Source: Pseudomonas costantinii (GTDB taxonomy: Bacteria > Pseudomonadota > Gammaproteobacteria > Pseudomonadales > Pseudomonadaceae). From it: 64,000 nt of DNA. Under the pieces are notes generated by a model that made no database searches, was not told the DNA's origin, and was given only the letters and a program-made list of their open reading frames with translations. The position numbers were made by a program, and so were the translations under genes. The first letter of the stretch is position 1; the number at the start of each line of letters is the position of its first letter. The stretch is taken from the NCBI RefSeq assembly GCF_001870435.1, contig NZ_MDDR01000007.1, positions 248,001-312,000 on the forward strand, given 5' to 3'. Of this stretch, positions 53,234 to 63,884 are shown piece by piece.

Positions 53234-53983
53234 TCAGATTACCTTCGCTTCGTTCTTCAGTTTCTCGACCAGTTCAGCCACCGACTTGACCTTGATGCCT
53301 GCGCTGCGAGCAGCCGGCGCTTCGACTTTAACGGTCTTGTTGGTGGAGGCGGTGGAAACGCCCAAAGCTTCTGGAGTCACCGACTCAAGCGGCTTCTTCT
53401 TGGCTTTCATGATGTTTGGCAGGGACGCGTAGCGCGGCTCGTTCAAACGCAGGTCGGTGGTGACGATGGCCGGCAGTTTCAGGGAAACCGTCTGCGCGCC
53501 GCCGTCGATTTCACGGGTCACCGCTACGCTGTCGCCACTCACTTCGACTTTCGAGGCGAAGGTGCCCTGGCCGTAACCGGTCAGTGCAGCCAGCATCTGG
53601 CCAGTCTGGTTGTTGTCGCTGTCGATGGCCTGTTTGCCAAGGATCACCAGTTGAGGCTGTTCCTTGTCGACAACGGCTTTGAGCAACTTGGCCACGGCCA
53701 GCGAGGTCAGCTCTTCAGCGGACTCAACCAGGATGGCGCGGTCGGCGCCCAGTGCCAGGGCGGTACGCAGCTGCTCTTGAGCAGTGGCAGGGCCGATGGA
53801 AACCACAACGATTTCAGTCGCCACGCCTTTCTCTTTCAGGCGTACGGCTTCTTCCACAGCGATTTCACAGAAAGGGTTCATCGACATCTTGACGTTAGCA
53901 AGATCGACGCCGGAATTGTCCGCCTTGACGCGAACTTTCACGTTGTAATCGACAACGCGTTTGACAGCTACAAGAACCTTCAT
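53234..53983 (-). CDS. etfB: Electron transfer flavoprotein beta subunit
   Basis: 249 aa. [10 protein letters not shown] at the start and the D-S-D-N-N-Q-T-G motif near residue 125 match EtfB. First gene of the etfBA operon, divergent from ETF-QO. Confidence 0.95.
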   Translation of the reverse strand: MKVLVAVKRVVDYNVKVRVKADNSGVDLANVKMSMNPFCEIAVEEAVRLKEKGVATEIVVVSIGPATAQEQLRTALALGADRAILVESAEELTSLAVAKLLKAVVDKEQPQLVILGKQAIDSDNNQTGQMLAALTGYGQGTFASKVEVSGDSVAVTREIDGGAQTVSLKLPAIVTTDLRLNEPRYASLPNIMKAKKKPLESVTPEALGVSTASTNKTVKVEAPAARSAGIKVKSVAELVEKLKNEAKVI

Positions 53984-54253
53984 GGATTCCTCGTTACTCT
54001 CCGGTGAAAAGAAAGTCGCCTAGGCGAACCTGGCGGTTGATGCTCATCGGCACACAAGGGCACCTCCAAAAACCTCGGCGTATGACCTTGCTCACGGGAA
54101 GTGATGACCGTTCGTCAGTGGTGACTGAGAGGTCATTCTTAATCGCGGCGTGTAAACTACGCGCCATCGTTTGAGCGCGTATGCCTTTGCCAGTCTTTGG
54201 ACGTGCTCTTGAAACCTGCTGTCTGCCTACGGTCAGCGCAAAACCGACCGTAT

Positions 54254-54283
54254 ATTGACCGGAACGCCTATTCTGGTCAATAC
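54254..54283. promoter_or_regulatory. TATTGACC/GGTCAATA inverted repeat in the etf intergenic region
   Basis: TATTGACC (54254-54261) and GGTCAATA (54276-54283), 14-bp centre, lie between etfB and the ETF-QO promoter. The gap 53984-54505 holds no other gene. Binding protein unknown. Confidence 0.5.
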
Positions 54284-54340
54284 GGCAAAATAGCCAGTCA
54301 TAAGCCGCGTCTCTTTGATTTACCTAGCCTGCGAGCAATT

Positions 54341-54354
54341 CAAACAAACGTTTG
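54341..54354. promoter_or_regulatory. PsrA-like operator
   Basis: CAAAC-AAAC-GTTTG matches the PsrA pattern CAAAC-N4-GTTTG. It abuts a TTGGAC-N17-TATAAT promoter (54357-54385). PsrA represses fatty-acid oxidation genes, including ETF genes, in Pseudomonas. Confidence 0.7.
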
Positions 54355-54356
54355 TA

Positions 54357-54385
54357 TTGGACGCTGACAGTGGTCTATATATAAT
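54357..54385 (+). promoter_or_regulatory. Sigma-70 promoter of ETF-QO
   Basis: TTGGAC (54357-54362), 17-bp spacer, TATAAT (54380-54385). Good match; leader about 115 nt. Confidence 0.75.
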
Positions 54386-54505
54386 GCGCCACCTAGAGAG
54401 AAAGGTGGGTCATGCCCTGCCCTTAAACGCAGTGCTGACGGACACGACACCGAACCTCCACCCATTAGAAAAAAAGCCTGTTGAGCCTTGAGTAGGAGAT
54501 AGCCT

Positions 54506-56170
54506 GTGGAACGCGAATACATGGAATTCGACGTGGTCATCGTCGGCGCTGGCCCGGCAGGCCTGTCTGCCGCCTGCCGACTGAAGCAGAAGGCCGCCGA
54601 AGCCGGTAAAGAAATCAGCGTCTGCGTGGTCGAGAAAGGCTCCGAAGTCGGCGCGCATATCCTCTCCGGTGCCGTGTTTGAACCACGCGCCCTGAACGAA
54701 CTGTTCCCGGACTGGAAAGCACTCGGCGCCCCGCTCAACACCCCCGTGGTGCGCGACGACATCTATGTACTGCGCAGCCCCGAAGCCTCCACCAAGGTGC
54801 CTGACTTCTTTGTGCCCAAGACCATGCACAACGAAGGCAACTACATCATCTCCCTGGGCAACCTGTGCCGCTGGCTGGCCCAGCAGGCCGAGAACCTGGG
54901 CGTGGAAGTCTACCCAGGCTTCGCCGCCCAGGAAGCCCTGTTCGACGAGAACGGCGTAGTACGCGGGATCATCACCGGCGACCTCGGCGTCGACCGTGAA
55001 GGCAACCCAAAAGAAGGCGTGTACACCCCGGGCATGGAACTGCGTGGCAAGTACACGCTGTTCGCCGAAGGTTGCCGTGGCCATATCGGCAAACAACTGA
55101 TCCAGCGCTTCAACCTGGACAGCGACGCCGACGCCCAGCACTACGGCATCGGTCTCAAGGAAATCTGGGAAATCGACCCAGCCAAACACCAGCCAGGCCT
55201 GGTGGTGCACACCGCCGGTTGGCCGCTGGACATCATGAGCGCCGAGAACACCGGTGGTTCGTTCCTCTATCACCTGGAAAATAACCAGGTAGTCGTTGGC
55301 CTGATCGTCGATCTGTCCTACAGCAACACCTTCCTGTCGCCATTCGATGAGTTCCAGCGCCTCAAGCATCACCCGGTGCTGGCCCAGTACCTGGAAGGCG
55401 GCAAGCGCATCAGCTACGGCGCCCGCGCCATCTGCAAAGGCGGCCTGAACTCGCTGCCGAAGATGGTCTTCAAAGGCGGCGCGCTGATCGGTTGCGACCT
55501 CGGCACCTTGAACTTCGCCAAGATCAAAGGCAGCCACACCGCGATGAAGTCCGGCATGCTCGCCGCCGACGCCGTGGCCGACCGCCTGTTCGCCGAGTCC
55601 GAAGGCGGTGATGAACTGACCGCTTACGTCGACAGCTTCAAATCCAGCTGGCTGTATGAAGAGCTGTTCGCCAGCCGCAACTTCGGCCCGGCGATGCACA
55701 AGTTCGGTCCGATCATCGGCGCCGGCTTCAACTGGTTCGACCAGAACATCCTCGGCGGCAAGATGCCGTTCACCTTGCACGACACCAAGCCGGACTACGC
55801 CTGCTTGAAGCTGGCCAAAGACAGCAAGAAGATCGACTACCCAAAACCCGACGGCAAGCTGAGCTTCGACAAGCTGAGCTCGGTGTTCATCTCCGGTACC
55901 AACCACGAAGAAGAACAGCCGTGCCACTTGAAGTTGAAAGACCCAAGCATCCCGATCGGCACCAACCTGCCGCTCTACGATGAACCGGCGCAGCGCTACT
56001 GCCCGGCCGGCGTATATGAAGTGGTGACCAAGGAAGACGGCGAGAAGCGCTTCCAGATCAACGCCCAGAACTGCGTGCACTGCAAGACCTGTGACATCAA
56101 GGACCCTTCGCAGAACATTACGTGGGTCACACCGGAAGGTGCGGGCGGGCCGACTTACCCGAATATGTAA
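54506..56170 (+). CDS. Electron transfer flavoprotein-ubiquinone oxidoreductase
   Basis: 554 aa, GTG start at 54506 after TAGGAGA (ATG 54521 is the alternative). It has an N-terminal FAD site (G-A-G-P-A-G-L-S) and C-terminal 4Fe-4S cluster cysteines (C-P-A-G-V, C-V-H-C-K-T-C-D-I). It passes electrons from ETF to ubiquinone at the inner membrane. Confidence 0.95.
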   Translation: MEREYMEFDVVIVGAGPAGLSAACRLKQKAAEAGKEISVCVVEKGSEVGAHILSGAVFEPRALNELFPDWKALGAPLNTPVVRDDIYVLRSPEASTKVPDFFVPKTMHNEGNYIISLGNLCRWLAQQAENLGVEVYPGFAAQEALFDENGVVRGIITGDLGVDREGNPKEGVYTPGMELRGKYTLFAEGCRGHIGKQLIQRFNLDSDADAQHYGIGLKEIWEIDPAKHQPGLVVHTAGWPLDIMSAENTGGSFLYHLENNQVVVGLIVDLSYSNTFLSPFDEFQRLKHHPVLAQYLEGGKRISYGARAICKGGLNSLPKMVFKGGALIGCDLGTLNFAKIKGSHTAMKSGMLAADAVADRLFAESEGGDELTAYVDSFKSSWLYEELFASRNFGPAMHKFGPIIGAGFNWFDQNILGGKMPFTLHDTKPDYACLKLAKDSKKIDYPKPDGKLSFDKLSSVFISGTNHEEEQPCHLKLKDPSIPIGTNLPLYDEPAQRYCPAGVYEVVTKEDGEKRFQINAQNCVHCKTCDIKDPSQNITWVTPEGAGGPTYPNM

Positions 56171-56181
56171 GCCCCGCCACT

Positions 56182-56294
56182 GATCGTTCCCACGCTCCGC
56201 GTGGGAACGCCTCTTGTGACGCTCCGCGTCACGACTTTAAAAGCGGACGCGGAGCGTCCAGGGCCGCATTCCCACGCAGAGCGTGGGAACGATC
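56182..56294. repeat. REP doublet (REPIN)
   Basis: Inverted REP units GATCGTTCCCACGC and GCGTGGGAACGATC flank a centre with CTCCGCGTCACG. The same element as 42278-42384. Confidence 0.9.
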
Positions 56295-56309
56295 ATCGTG
56301 TCAGTGTGA

Positions 56310-57200
56310 TCAGGCGGCGCGTTCTTCGCCGGGGTTACGCAAGAAATAGCGTTTGTACTCACGGCTGAACTGCGACGTACTCTGATACCCCACTCTGTGC
56401 GCCGCCTGCGCCACACTCATGCCGTCCACCAGCAGCAATTGCTGGGCCTTGAGCAACCGCAATCGCTTCAGATACTGCACCGGCGACAACAAGGTGCAGC
56501 GCTTGAAATGCTCATGAAAGGTCGACGCACTCATGTGCGCATACCCGGCCAAGGTCTCGATATTCAGCGGTTCGTGGTAGTGCGCATGCAGGTGATTCAA
56601 CGACGTGGCGATGCGTGAGAACTGCCCCTGCTGCTCCACCAATGCACGCAGTACATCAGCTTGCGGCCCACGCAACGCGGTGAACAACAATTCGCGTACC
56701 CGTGCCGGGCCCATGATCCGGCTTTCCAGTGGATCGTGCAGGCACTGCAACAGCCGCTCGACGCAGCCACGCATCACGTCATCCAGCACCACCGAACTCA
56801 TCGACTCCAGGGTTTGCGCGGCGGGTGGCGGCCCCGCCTGAATGCCCATGGCCATGACCAATTCGCCCAGCACCACGCGGTCAATACCGACGGCTACGCC
56901 ATACAACGGCGCATTCGGCAGGGCAAACGTCTCACATTCGAAGGGCACCGGCATTGCCTGGATCAAGTAATGCCCGGCGCCATACTCCAGCGTACGCGGG
57001 CCCAGATAGGCAACTTTACTGCCTTGCGCGACGATCATCAGGCTCGGCTCATAGATCTGCGGCCCACGCGCCACGTCGCAACTGGCGCGCATCACCTGCA
57101 CGCCCGGCAGGTTCGTCGGGGAAAAGCCGTCACGCGGCGTAAGCCTTTCGATCAAGGAAACCAGCGCAGCATTGGCGTCGAGATGACGGGTCAACAACAT
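56310..57200 (-). CDS. AraC-type transcription regulator
   Basis: 296 aa. The C-terminal 100 residues form the two AraC helix-turn-helices (H-M-S-A-S-T-F-H-E-H-F and V-G-Y-Q-S-T-S-Q-F-S-R-E), preceded by an AraC N-terminal cupin-like domain. It is divergent from the dehydrogenase and likely controls it. Confidence 0.85.
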   Translation of the reverse strand: MLLTRHLDANAALVSLIERLTPRDGFSPTNLPGVQVMRASCDVARGPQIYEPSLMIVAQGSKVAYLGPRTLEYGAGHYLIQAMPVPFECETFALPNAPLYGVAVGIDRVVLGELVMAMGIQAGPPPAAQTLESMSSVVLDDVMRGCVERLLQCLHDPLESRIMGPARVRELLFTALRGPQADVLRALVEQQGQFSRIATSLNHLHAHYHEPLNIETLAGYAHMSASTFHEHFKRCTLLSPVQYLKRLRLLKAQQLLLVDGMSVAQAAHRVGYQSTSQFSREYKRYFLRNPGEERAA

Positions 57201-57380
57201 GGCAAAAAACTTCGCGAAAAAGGGATGAGAGCATCATCGCAGGTCTGGCGACACATAAATCCAAACACGGGGCACTCCCGGACGAATAGGCATGAGACTC
57301 GGAGCAATCGCCATGGCCGCATCCGAGGTCGGCGCGGAGAATGCGCCGCCTCCACTGTCATTTTTTTGCGAGGTTCTCCC

Positions 57381-58433
57381 ATGTACACCGCCATCGGTTA
57401 TGCCGCCCAGTCGGCCACCACTCCCCTCGCCCCCATGTCCTTCCAGCGCCGTAGCCCACGCGCCGATGATGTGGCCATCGAGATCCTTTACTGCGGCGTG
57501 TGCCACTCCGACATCCACCAGGCACGCAACGAATGGGGCATCGCCGTGTACCCGCTGATGCCGGGCCACGAGATTGTCGGCAAAGTCACCGCCGTCGGCG
57601 CCAGCGTCACCGCGCACAAAGTCGGAGACCTGGTCGGCGTAGGCTGTATGGTCGACTCGTGCCGTCATTGCGACGCCTGCCATGCGGACCTGGAGCAATA
57701 TTGCCTCGAAGGCCCGACCATGACCTACGCCACTCCAGATCGCGTGGATGGCAGCATCACCATGGGCGGTTACTCCGACAGCATCGTGGTCAGCGAGCAC
57801 TTCGTGGTGAAGATCCCGGCCAAGCTCGACCTGGCCAGCGCCGCGCCGATTCTGTGCGCGGGCATCACCACCTACTCACCGCTCAAGCACTACGGCGTCA
57901 AGGCCGGCGACAAAGTCGGGGTGCTCGGTATGGGCGGCCTGGGCCATATGGGCATCAAGTTCGCCAAGGCCATGGGCGCGGAAGTGACGCTGTTCACCCG
58001 CTCCGCGAGCAAGGCTGAAGAAGGCCGTCGCCAGGGCGCCGATCACGTGATCGTGTCCACCGATGCCGAGCAGATGAAAGCCGCTGCCGGGCACTTCAAC
58101 TTCCTGCTGGACACCATTCCGGTACAGCACGATCTGAACCCCTACCTCGATACCCTGCGCTTTGATGGCGTGCATATCCTGGTCGGTCTGATCGAGCCGG
58201 TGGACCCACCGGTCAACGCCGCCAAGCTGGTGTTGGGCCGTAAAGTGCTGGCAGGCTCCTTGATCGGTGGCATTGCCGAAACCCAGGAAGTCCTGGATTT
58301 TTGCGCCGAGCATGGCATCACCTGCGACATCGAAATGCTCGACATTCGCCAGATCAACGAGGCTTACGCCCGCATGATCGCCGGTGATGTGAAGTACCGC
58401 TTTGTCATCGACATGGCGACCTTGAAGGTCTGA
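57381..58433 (+). CDS. Zinc NAD(P)-dependent alcohol dehydrogenase (YahK-type)
   Basis: 350 aa from ATG 57381. Catalytic zinc residues C-G-V-C-H-S-D and G-H-E, structural zinc cysteines C-R-H-C-D-A-C, and the nucleotide motif G-M-G-G-L-G-H. Substrate likely an aldehyde or alcohol. Confidence 0.85.
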   Translation: MYTAIGYAAQSATTPLAPMSFQRRSPRADDVAIEILYCGVCHSDIHQARNEWGIAVYPLMPGHEIVGKVTAVGASVTAHKVGDLVGVGCMVDSCRHCDACHADLEQYCLEGPTMTYATPDRVDGSITMGGYSDSIVVSEHFVVKIPAKLDLASAAPILCAGITTYSPLKHYGVKAGDKVGVLGMGGLGHMGIKFAKAMGAEVTLFTRSASKAEEGRRQGADHVIVSTDAEQMKAAAGHFNFLLDTIPVQHDLNPYLDTLRFDGVHILVGLIEPVDPPVNAAKLVLGRKVLAGSLIGGIAETQEVLDFCAEHGITCDIEMLDIRQINEAYARMIAGDVKYRFVIDMATLKV

Positions 58434-58448
58434 TAACTGCCGATCCAT

Positions 58449-58537
58449 GTAGCAGCTGTCGAGCGCCAGCGAGGCTGCGTCAACGGTGTACCTGATACTC
58501 CGCTGACGCAGCCTCGCTGGCGCTCGACAGCTGCTAC
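58449..58537. repeat. 34-bp perfect inverted repeat
   Basis: Arms 58449-58482 and 58504-58537 are exact complements with a 21-nt centre. It may be a mobile repeat or a terminator between convergent genes (the dehydrogenase and the IclR gene); no T-run follows. Confidence 0.9.
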
Positions 58538-58555
58538 GTGCGGAGAACGGGAAGG

Positions 58556-59359
58556 TCAGTTTTTTGCGCCTAACTCTGCTGAAAGCCGGGCCGCGACCTG
58601 TTTGATAACAGGGATCAGCTCGGCCATTTTCTCCAGCGGCATATAGGGCACGGTACTCGCGATGCTGATGCCGGCGACAATCCGCCGGCTGGCATCGCGC
58701 ACCGGTGCCGCCACACAACGGATCGACGGTTCGTTGTCTTCCAGATCGAACGCATACCCTCCCACCACGTATTCGCGCATGCGCTGCTCGAACTGTGCCC
58801 AAGTCTGCTCAGGGCGCTGCGGCCACTGCTGGCTTTTCCCGCCCGCGGGCAAGCTGACTTCGTACAGACGCTGCCACTCTTCCACTGAATCATCCAGCAG
58901 CAGGGCTTTACCGATACCGGTGCGCGCCAGCGGCATGCGATGACCAACCCGTGAGCGCATTTCCGGGCCATTACGGCCGGGGTTCTTGTGTAGATAAAGC
59001 ACGTCGTCGTATTCGCGAATCGCCAAATGGATGGTGTCGCCGGTCAGCGCCGAGAGTTCATCCAAATAGGGGATGGCCAAGGTCACCAACGGCAGCTCTT
59101 CACGCGCCTGGAACCCCAGCTCGATCAGCTTCGGCCCCAGCAGGTAACCGACTTGCGGCACCACGCGCAGGTAACGCTCTTCCACCAGGCAACTGGCCAG
59201 GCGGTGCGTGGTGCTGCGGGTGGTGCCGATGCGCTTGGCGATCTCTTTCAGATCCCGCGCACCGGCCGCCACCGCTTGCACCACGCCCAGGCCACGCAGC
59301 AAGGTCTGGGTGCCGGTGGGCGCAGCGTCTTTGACAGAGGTGTGGGCGTTTTCCTGCAT
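58556..59359 (-). CDS. IclR-type transcription regulator
   Basis: 267 aa from ATG 59359. N-terminal winged helix (G-L-G-V-V-Q-A-V, T-T-R-S-T-T-H-R-L) and an effector domain with G-K-A-L-L. Downstream of the arabinose transporter, so it probably regulates L-arabinose use. Confidence 0.85.
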   Translation of the reverse strand: MQENAHTSVKDAAPTGTQTLLRGLGVVQAVAAGARDLKEIAKRIGTTRSTTHRLASCLVEERYLRVVPQVGYLLGPKLIELGFQAREELPLVTLAIPYLDELSALTGDTIHLAIREYDDVLYLHKNPGRNGPEMRSRVGHRMPLARTGIGKALLLDDSVEEWQRLYEVSLPAGGKSQQWPQRPEQTWAQFEQRMREYVVGGYAFDLEDNEPSIRCVAAPVRDASRRIVAGISIASTVPYMPLEKMAELIPVIKQVAARLSAELGAKN

Positions 59360-59452
59360 ATCGGGCCTATTGGAAAGTACGAAAACGGCGCCATTATGGC
59401 AAATACCGAACCTCAACACAGCGCAGATCCAAATGTGGGAGCGGTGTCCTTT

Positions 59453-60418
59453 TTATCGTTGTTTCATGCGGTCGATAATCACCGCCAGCAACAGGATCGA
59501 ACCACGGATCACGTACTGGTAAAAGGTGTCGATATTCTTCAGGTTCATCGCGTTTTCGATGATCGCCAGAATCAACACCCCTGCAATCACATGGCGGATC
59601 ATGCCGATGCCGCCGCTCAACGACACCCCGCCCAACACGCAGGCAGAAATCACCGTCAACTCAAAACCCTGGCCAATCATCGGCTGGCCCGAAGTCATGC
59701 GTGACGCGAGGATTACCCCAGCCAATGCGCCGATCAATCCGTGCACGGCAAAGATGATGATCTTGATACGGTCAACGTTCACCCCGGCCAGCAGCGCCGC
59801 TTCCTGGTTACCGCCGATGGCCATGGTATTGCGCCCGTAGGTGGTGTAATTGAGCAGCCAACCGAAGAACACAAAGCACAGCACAGTGATGATGATCGGC
59901 ACCGGCACACCCAGCAGTTGGCCGTTACCGAACACGAAGAAGTTCTCGTCCATCACCCCCACCGCTTTGCCGTTGGAGAAGATATAGGCCAGGCCGCGCA
60001 CGATCTGCATGGTCGCCAACGTCGCGATCAACGCATTGATGCGCAGCTTGGCAATGACGATGCCGTTGATCAGCCCCACCACCAGGCCCATGGCCAACGC
60101 CGCCGACACCCCGAGCACCACGCTGTCGGTGTCGCGAATCACAATCCCCGCCACCACCCCGGCGCAGGCAATTACCGAGCCCACCGACAAGTCGAAGTGC
60201 CCCGACGCCAGGCAGAACAACATAGTGCAGGCAGCGATGCCCACGGTGGAAATCGCCAGACCCAGGCCACGCATATTCAGTGGCGAGAGGAAGTTGTCGA
60301 TAAACAGCGCACTGAGCACAAAGATGGTCAACGCGGCGAGCAGCATCACCCAGTCATCGAGAAATTTGCGTTGGTTGAAACCCGGCCAGAAGCCCTTTGC
60401 AGTCTTTACCTGTGACAT
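59453..60418 (-). CDS. araH: L-arabinose ABC transporter permease
   Basis: 321 aa. Eight to ten membrane segments and the BPD_transp_2 pattern (G-M-I-R-H-V-I-A-G). AraH-type by its place after AraG and AraF. Confidence 0.85.
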   Translation of the reverse strand: MSQVKTAKGFWPGFNQRKFLDDWVMLLAALTIFVLSALFIDNFLSPLNMRGLGLAISTVGIAACTMLFCLASGHFDLSVGSVIACAGVVAGIVIRDTDSVVLGVSAALAMGLVVGLINGIVIAKLRINALIATLATMQIVRGLAYIFSNGKAVGVMDENFFVFGNGQLLGVPVPIIITVLCFVFFGWLLNYTTYGRNTMAIGGNQEAALLAGVNVDRIKIIIFAVHGLIGALAGVILASRMTSGQPMIGQGFELTVISACVLGGVSLSGGIGMIRHVIAGVLILAIIENAMNLKNIDTFYQYVIRGSILLLAVIIDRMKQR

Positions 60419-60436
60419 GCCTACACCCTCAATTCT

Positions 60437-61936
60437 TCAAGCCCGCGAACGCGGGAGAGCCAGTTGCAACAGCCGAGCTTCGTCCGCCTGGTCTCGGGTC
60501 AGTTCGCCGGTCAAGGCGCCTTCGCTCATCACCAGAATACGGTCGGAGATGCCCATCACTTCCATCAGGTCGCTGGACACCACGATCACCGCAATGCCGC
60601 TGGCCGCCAGGTTATGAATGATCTGGTAGATCTCTGACTTGGCGCCGATATCGATGCCGCGAGTCGGTTCGTCCAGCAGCAACACTTTCATCGGCATCGA
60701 CAGCCAGCGGCCCAAAATAGCCTTCTGCTGATTGCCGCCGGACAGGTACATGATTTTCTGTTCCGCGTTCGGTGTTTTGACTTTCATCGCCTTGATTTGC
60801 TGGTCGGCGTTGCCTTTCTCCCAGCCTTCACGCAACAGCCAGCCGAACGCTGAATGGGCGCCACGCGCACTGATGTTGATATTTTCAGCCACGCTGGACA
60901 GCGGAATGATGCCTTCCTTTTTGCGGTCCTCCGGGCACAACAAAACACCGGCGGCGATGGCATCGCGCGGTGAGCGCAGTGGCAGATTTTCGCCGCAGAG
61001 TTCCAGATGCCCGGCGGTGGAACGCGCCAATCCGCTCAGCAGCCGAAACAGTTCGGTACGCCCCGCGCCCACCAGCCCGAACAGGCCGAGAATCTCGCCC
61101 TTGTGCACCTCAAGGCTGACCGCTTCACGCAAGCCCGGCCCGAGTAATCCCTCGACTTTGAGCGCCACCTCACCCCGCTCGCGCGGGCGGTAGTCGTAAA
61201 TATCCTGGATATCGCGGCCGACCATGCACGTCACCAACTGGTCGTGGGTCAGCGCGGCCATGTCGTCGAAAGTACGCACATAGCGGCCGTCCTTGAACAC
61301 CGTGACCGCGTTGCAGATGCGGAACACTTCCTCCATGCGGTGGGACACGTACAGCACCACTTTGCCCTCGTCACGCAGTCGCGTAATGATCGCCATCAAG
61401 CGGTCGATCTCCCTCGCCGACAGGCTACTGGTGGGTTCGTCGAAGGCAATCACATGGGCGCCACGGGACAGCGCCTTGGCAATTTCCACCAGTTGGCGTT
61501 GGCCCAGGGACAGGCGCCCGAGCTTTTCCTCTGGATCAATTTCATCCGCCAAACCTTTGAGGCAAGCCAATGCCTGCTCGCGCAGCCGACTGCGATTGAC
61601 CACGCCGAAGCGCGACGGCAAATGCCCCAGAAACAGATTTTCGGCAACGGTCATTTCCGGCACCAGATGCAACTCCTGGTGGATCACCGCCACACCGCTG
61701 GCAATGCTGTCGGCGGCGTTTTTGAAATCCATGGTCTGCTCGCCGATCTGCAGTGTGCCGCTGCTCGGGATGTAGGCGCCGCCGAGAATTTTCAGCAGCG
61801 TCGACTTGCCTGCGCCGTTCTCGCCCATCAGCGCATGGACCTCGTGCGGCCGTGCTTCAAAGCTGATCTGCGCCAGGGCTTTCACACCGGGAAATTCCTT
61901 GCCGATGCCGTTGAAACGCAAGGCCGCCCCGGTCAT
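60437..61936 (-). CDS. araG: L-arabinose ABC transporter ATPase
   Basis: 499 aa from ATG 61936, which overlaps the araF stop as ATGA (GTG 61942 is less likely). Two ATPase halves: Walker [10 protein letters not shown], signature L-S-L-G-Q-R-Q; second half G-L-V-G-A-G-R-T-E and L-S-G-G-N-Q-Q-K. Confidence 0.9.
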   Translation of the reverse strand: MTGAALRFNGIGKEFPGVKALAQISFEARPHEVHALMGENGAGKSTLLKILGGAYIPSSGTLQIGEQTMDFKNAADSIASGVAVIHQELHLVPEMTVAENLFLGHLPSRFGVVNRSRLREQALACLKGLADEIDPEEKLGRLSLGQRQLVEIAKALSRGAHVIAFDEPTSSLSAREIDRLMAIITRLRDEGKVVLYVSHRMEEVFRICNAVTVFKDGRYVRTFDDMAALTHDQLVTCMVGRDIQDIYDYRPRERGEVALKVEGLLGPGLREAVSLEVHKGEILGLFGLVGAGRTELFRLLSGLARSTAGHLELCGENLPLRSPRDAIAAGVLLCPEDRKKEGIIPLSSVAENINISARGAHSAFGWLLREGWEKGNADQQIKAMKVKTPNAEQKIMYLSGGNQQKAILGRWLSMPMKVLLLDEPTRGIDIGAKSEIYQIIHNLAASGIAVIVVSSDLMEVMGISDRILVMSEGALTGELTRDQADEARLLQLALPRSRA

Positions 61937-62913
61937 TTCCACAGACCGATCTTGCTCAACTCTTCCTTGAAGTTGGCGCGGGTGATCAGGGTCACGTTGT
62001 CCAGCGCGGTGAACTTGGCAGGCTCAGTGCCTTTGGTCACCCACTCGAACATCGCCGTGGCGGTTTTGTAGCCCGACGCATCAGGGCTGAGCAGCATCGA
62101 ACCGTAGAACCCGGTGTCGGATTTTTTAAGTTCTTCGATGGCATCGGTACCGTTGATGCCGACCCCGATCACATTGGCCGCCTTAAATCCGGCGCTTTCA
62201 GTGGCGCGTACGCCGCCCAGCACTGTGCTGTCGTTCATGCCGCCGATGATCAGGTTTTTCGCGGTGCCCGGCAGTTTCACCAGGGCTGAGTTGGTGGAAT
62301 CCATGCTGCCCGGTACGTCGAGGGTTTTCTGTGCGCTGAACAGGATATGGTCGGCGGGCAGGCCTGCGGCCTTGAGGCCTTCTACCGAACCGTCGGTGCG
62401 TTTCTTGCCGGTTTCCAACTCGTCAAAGGTGTTGATGACGGCATAGGTTTCCTTCCAATCCCAGTTGCGATGCTTGGCTTCGGTGGCCATGGCCTCGCCT
62501 TGTTTCTGGCCGATTTTGTAGGCGTCCAAGCCGACGTAAGGCACGTCCTCCATAGGCTTGCCTTTGGCGTCGACAAAACGGTCGTCCACCGCCAGCACTT
62601 TCAAACCGTTGAGCTTGGCCTTGGCCATGATGGCCGGGCCGAGCGACACGTCCGGCGGGCAGATCACAAAGCCTTTGGCGCCGTTGGCCGCGAGGGTATC
62701 GATGGCCGAGAGGGTTTTCTCGCCGTCGGGCACGGCGATCTTGATCACGGTGAACCCCTGGTCCTTGCCGGCTTTTTCAGCGAAGGCCCATTCGGTCTGA
62801 AACCAGGGCTCTTCGGCTTGTTTGACCAGGAAGCCGATCTTCACTTCTTCGGCAGATGCAAAGCCACTGAAGGCCATCGCGAGTGCCAGGGTGCCGAGTG
62901 TTTTCTTGAACAT
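61933..62913 (-). CDS. araF: L-arabinose-binding periplasmic protein
   Basis: 326 aa with a signal peptide ([13 protein letters not shown]). Mature part closely recalls E. coli Ara[27 protein letters not shown]. Confidence 0.9.
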   Translation of the reverse strand: MFKKTLGTLALAMAFSGFASAEEVKIGFLVKQAEEPWFQTEWAFAEKAGKDQGFTVIKIAVPDGEKTLSAIDTLAANGAKGFVICPPDVSLGPAIMAKAKLNGLKVLAVDDRFVDAKGKPMEDVPYVGLDAYKIGQKQGEAMATEAKHRNWDWKETYAVINTFDELETGKKRTDGSVEGLKAAGLPADHILFSAQKTLDVPGSMDSTNSALVKLPGTAKNLIIGGMNDSTVLGGVRATESAGFKAANVIGVGINGTDAIEELKKSDTGFYGSMLLSPDASGYKTATAMFEWVTKGTEPAKFTALDNVTLITRANFKEELSKIGLWK

Positions 62914-62945
62914 GAACCACCTCCTTCTTGTTATTGGAGAACTAT

Positions 62946-63767
62946 TTAGTCGTGGTACATCACAGATCGCCCGCCATCGATCATCAGGCAGGTGGCATTG
63001 ATAAAAGGCGCCTCGTCGGTCGCCAGAAACAGCGCGGTCATCGCCACTTCAATCGGCTGGCCGATGCGCTTGGGCGGGTGCAGGTCAAACGCGCGCTGAC
63101 GCTCGGCGTGAGGGTCGGGAAAGCCGTTCCAGTAGTCGACATTGAGCTGGGTTTCGATATAACCCGGGGCGATGGCATTGACGCGGATGCCCTTGGATGC
63201 GTATTCGATGCCGAGGGCGCGGGTCAGACCGAGCAAGCCGTGCTTGGCGACGGGATAGGGAAAGCAGCCCGGGATGATGTGGCTGGAATGGGTGGACGCG
63301 ATGTTGATGATGTTGCCGATGCCTTGCTCGATCATAGGCGGCAGCACCGTGCGGCAGCCGAACCAGGCGCCGTCGAGGTCAATGGCGAAGCAGCGGCGCC
63401 AGTCTTCGTCGGTCATTTCCAGCGGGTCGCGGAACACATTGACCCCGGCACAGTTGACCAATACATCCACACGGCCAAAGCGCTCGATGGCCAGGTTGAC
63501 CAGCGACTGCCATTGGTCCTTGGACGTGATATCGACGGGTTGCGCATAGATGTCGGCGCCGCGCTCGCGCCAGTGGGCGGCGACTTTCTCGACTTTTTCG
63601 CCCTGGATATCCGCAATGACCAAACGCGCCTGCTGTGCCTGGAAGCAGGCGACGATCGCCTCGCCAATGCCTTGGGCGGCGCCGGTGATGATCACCACTT
63701 TGTTCTTCAGCCGCTCGCCATACGTTGGCTCGGGCACGGCGGGTAATGACAGCGGTTGTGCCTGCAT
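62946..63767 (-). CDS. SDR dehydrogenase, probable L-arabinose 1-dehydrogenase
   Basis: 273 aa. Cofactor motif T-G-A-A-Q-G-I-G, N-C-A-G-V, and catalytic Y-x3-K in Y-P-V-A-K-H. First gene of the ara transporter operon, which suggests the first step of oxidative arabinose use, by context. Confidence 0.7.
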   Translation of the reverse strand: MQAQPLSLPAVPEPTYGERLKNKVVIITGAAQGIGEAIVACFQAQQARLVIADIQGEKVEKVAAHWRERGADIYAQPVDITSKDQWQSLVNLAIERFGRVDVLVNCAGVNVFRDPLEMTDEDWRRCFAIDLDGAWFGCRTVLPPMIEQGIGNIINIASTHSSHIIPGCFPYPVAKHGLLGLTRALGIEYASKGIRVNAIAPGYIETQLNVDYWNGFPDPHAERQRAFDLHPPKRIGQPIEVAMTALFLATDEAPFINATCLMIDGGRSVMYHD

Positions 63768-63811
63768 CGCTTCACCTGTTTTATTTTTGGTAGTGAGTGC
63801 TGATGCAGCCG

Positions 63812-63841
63812 ACTATAAACCCATCACTTGAAATATCTCAA
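63812..63841 (-). promoter_or_regulatory. Promoter candidate of the arabinose operon
   Basis: On the leftward strand TTGAGA (63841-63836), 18-bp spacer, TATAGT (63817-63812), about 45 bases before the SDR start. Confidence 0.5.
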
Positions 63842-63884
63842 TATATAAATTTGCATCCCATATAGTGAGCGAAAACATAAAAAA

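Noticed and set aside
54410..56080. Long leftward open frame (556 codons) opposite ETF-QO
   Set aside because: It is the antisense shadow of a clear ETF-QO gene; high third-position GC leaves the reverse strand open.
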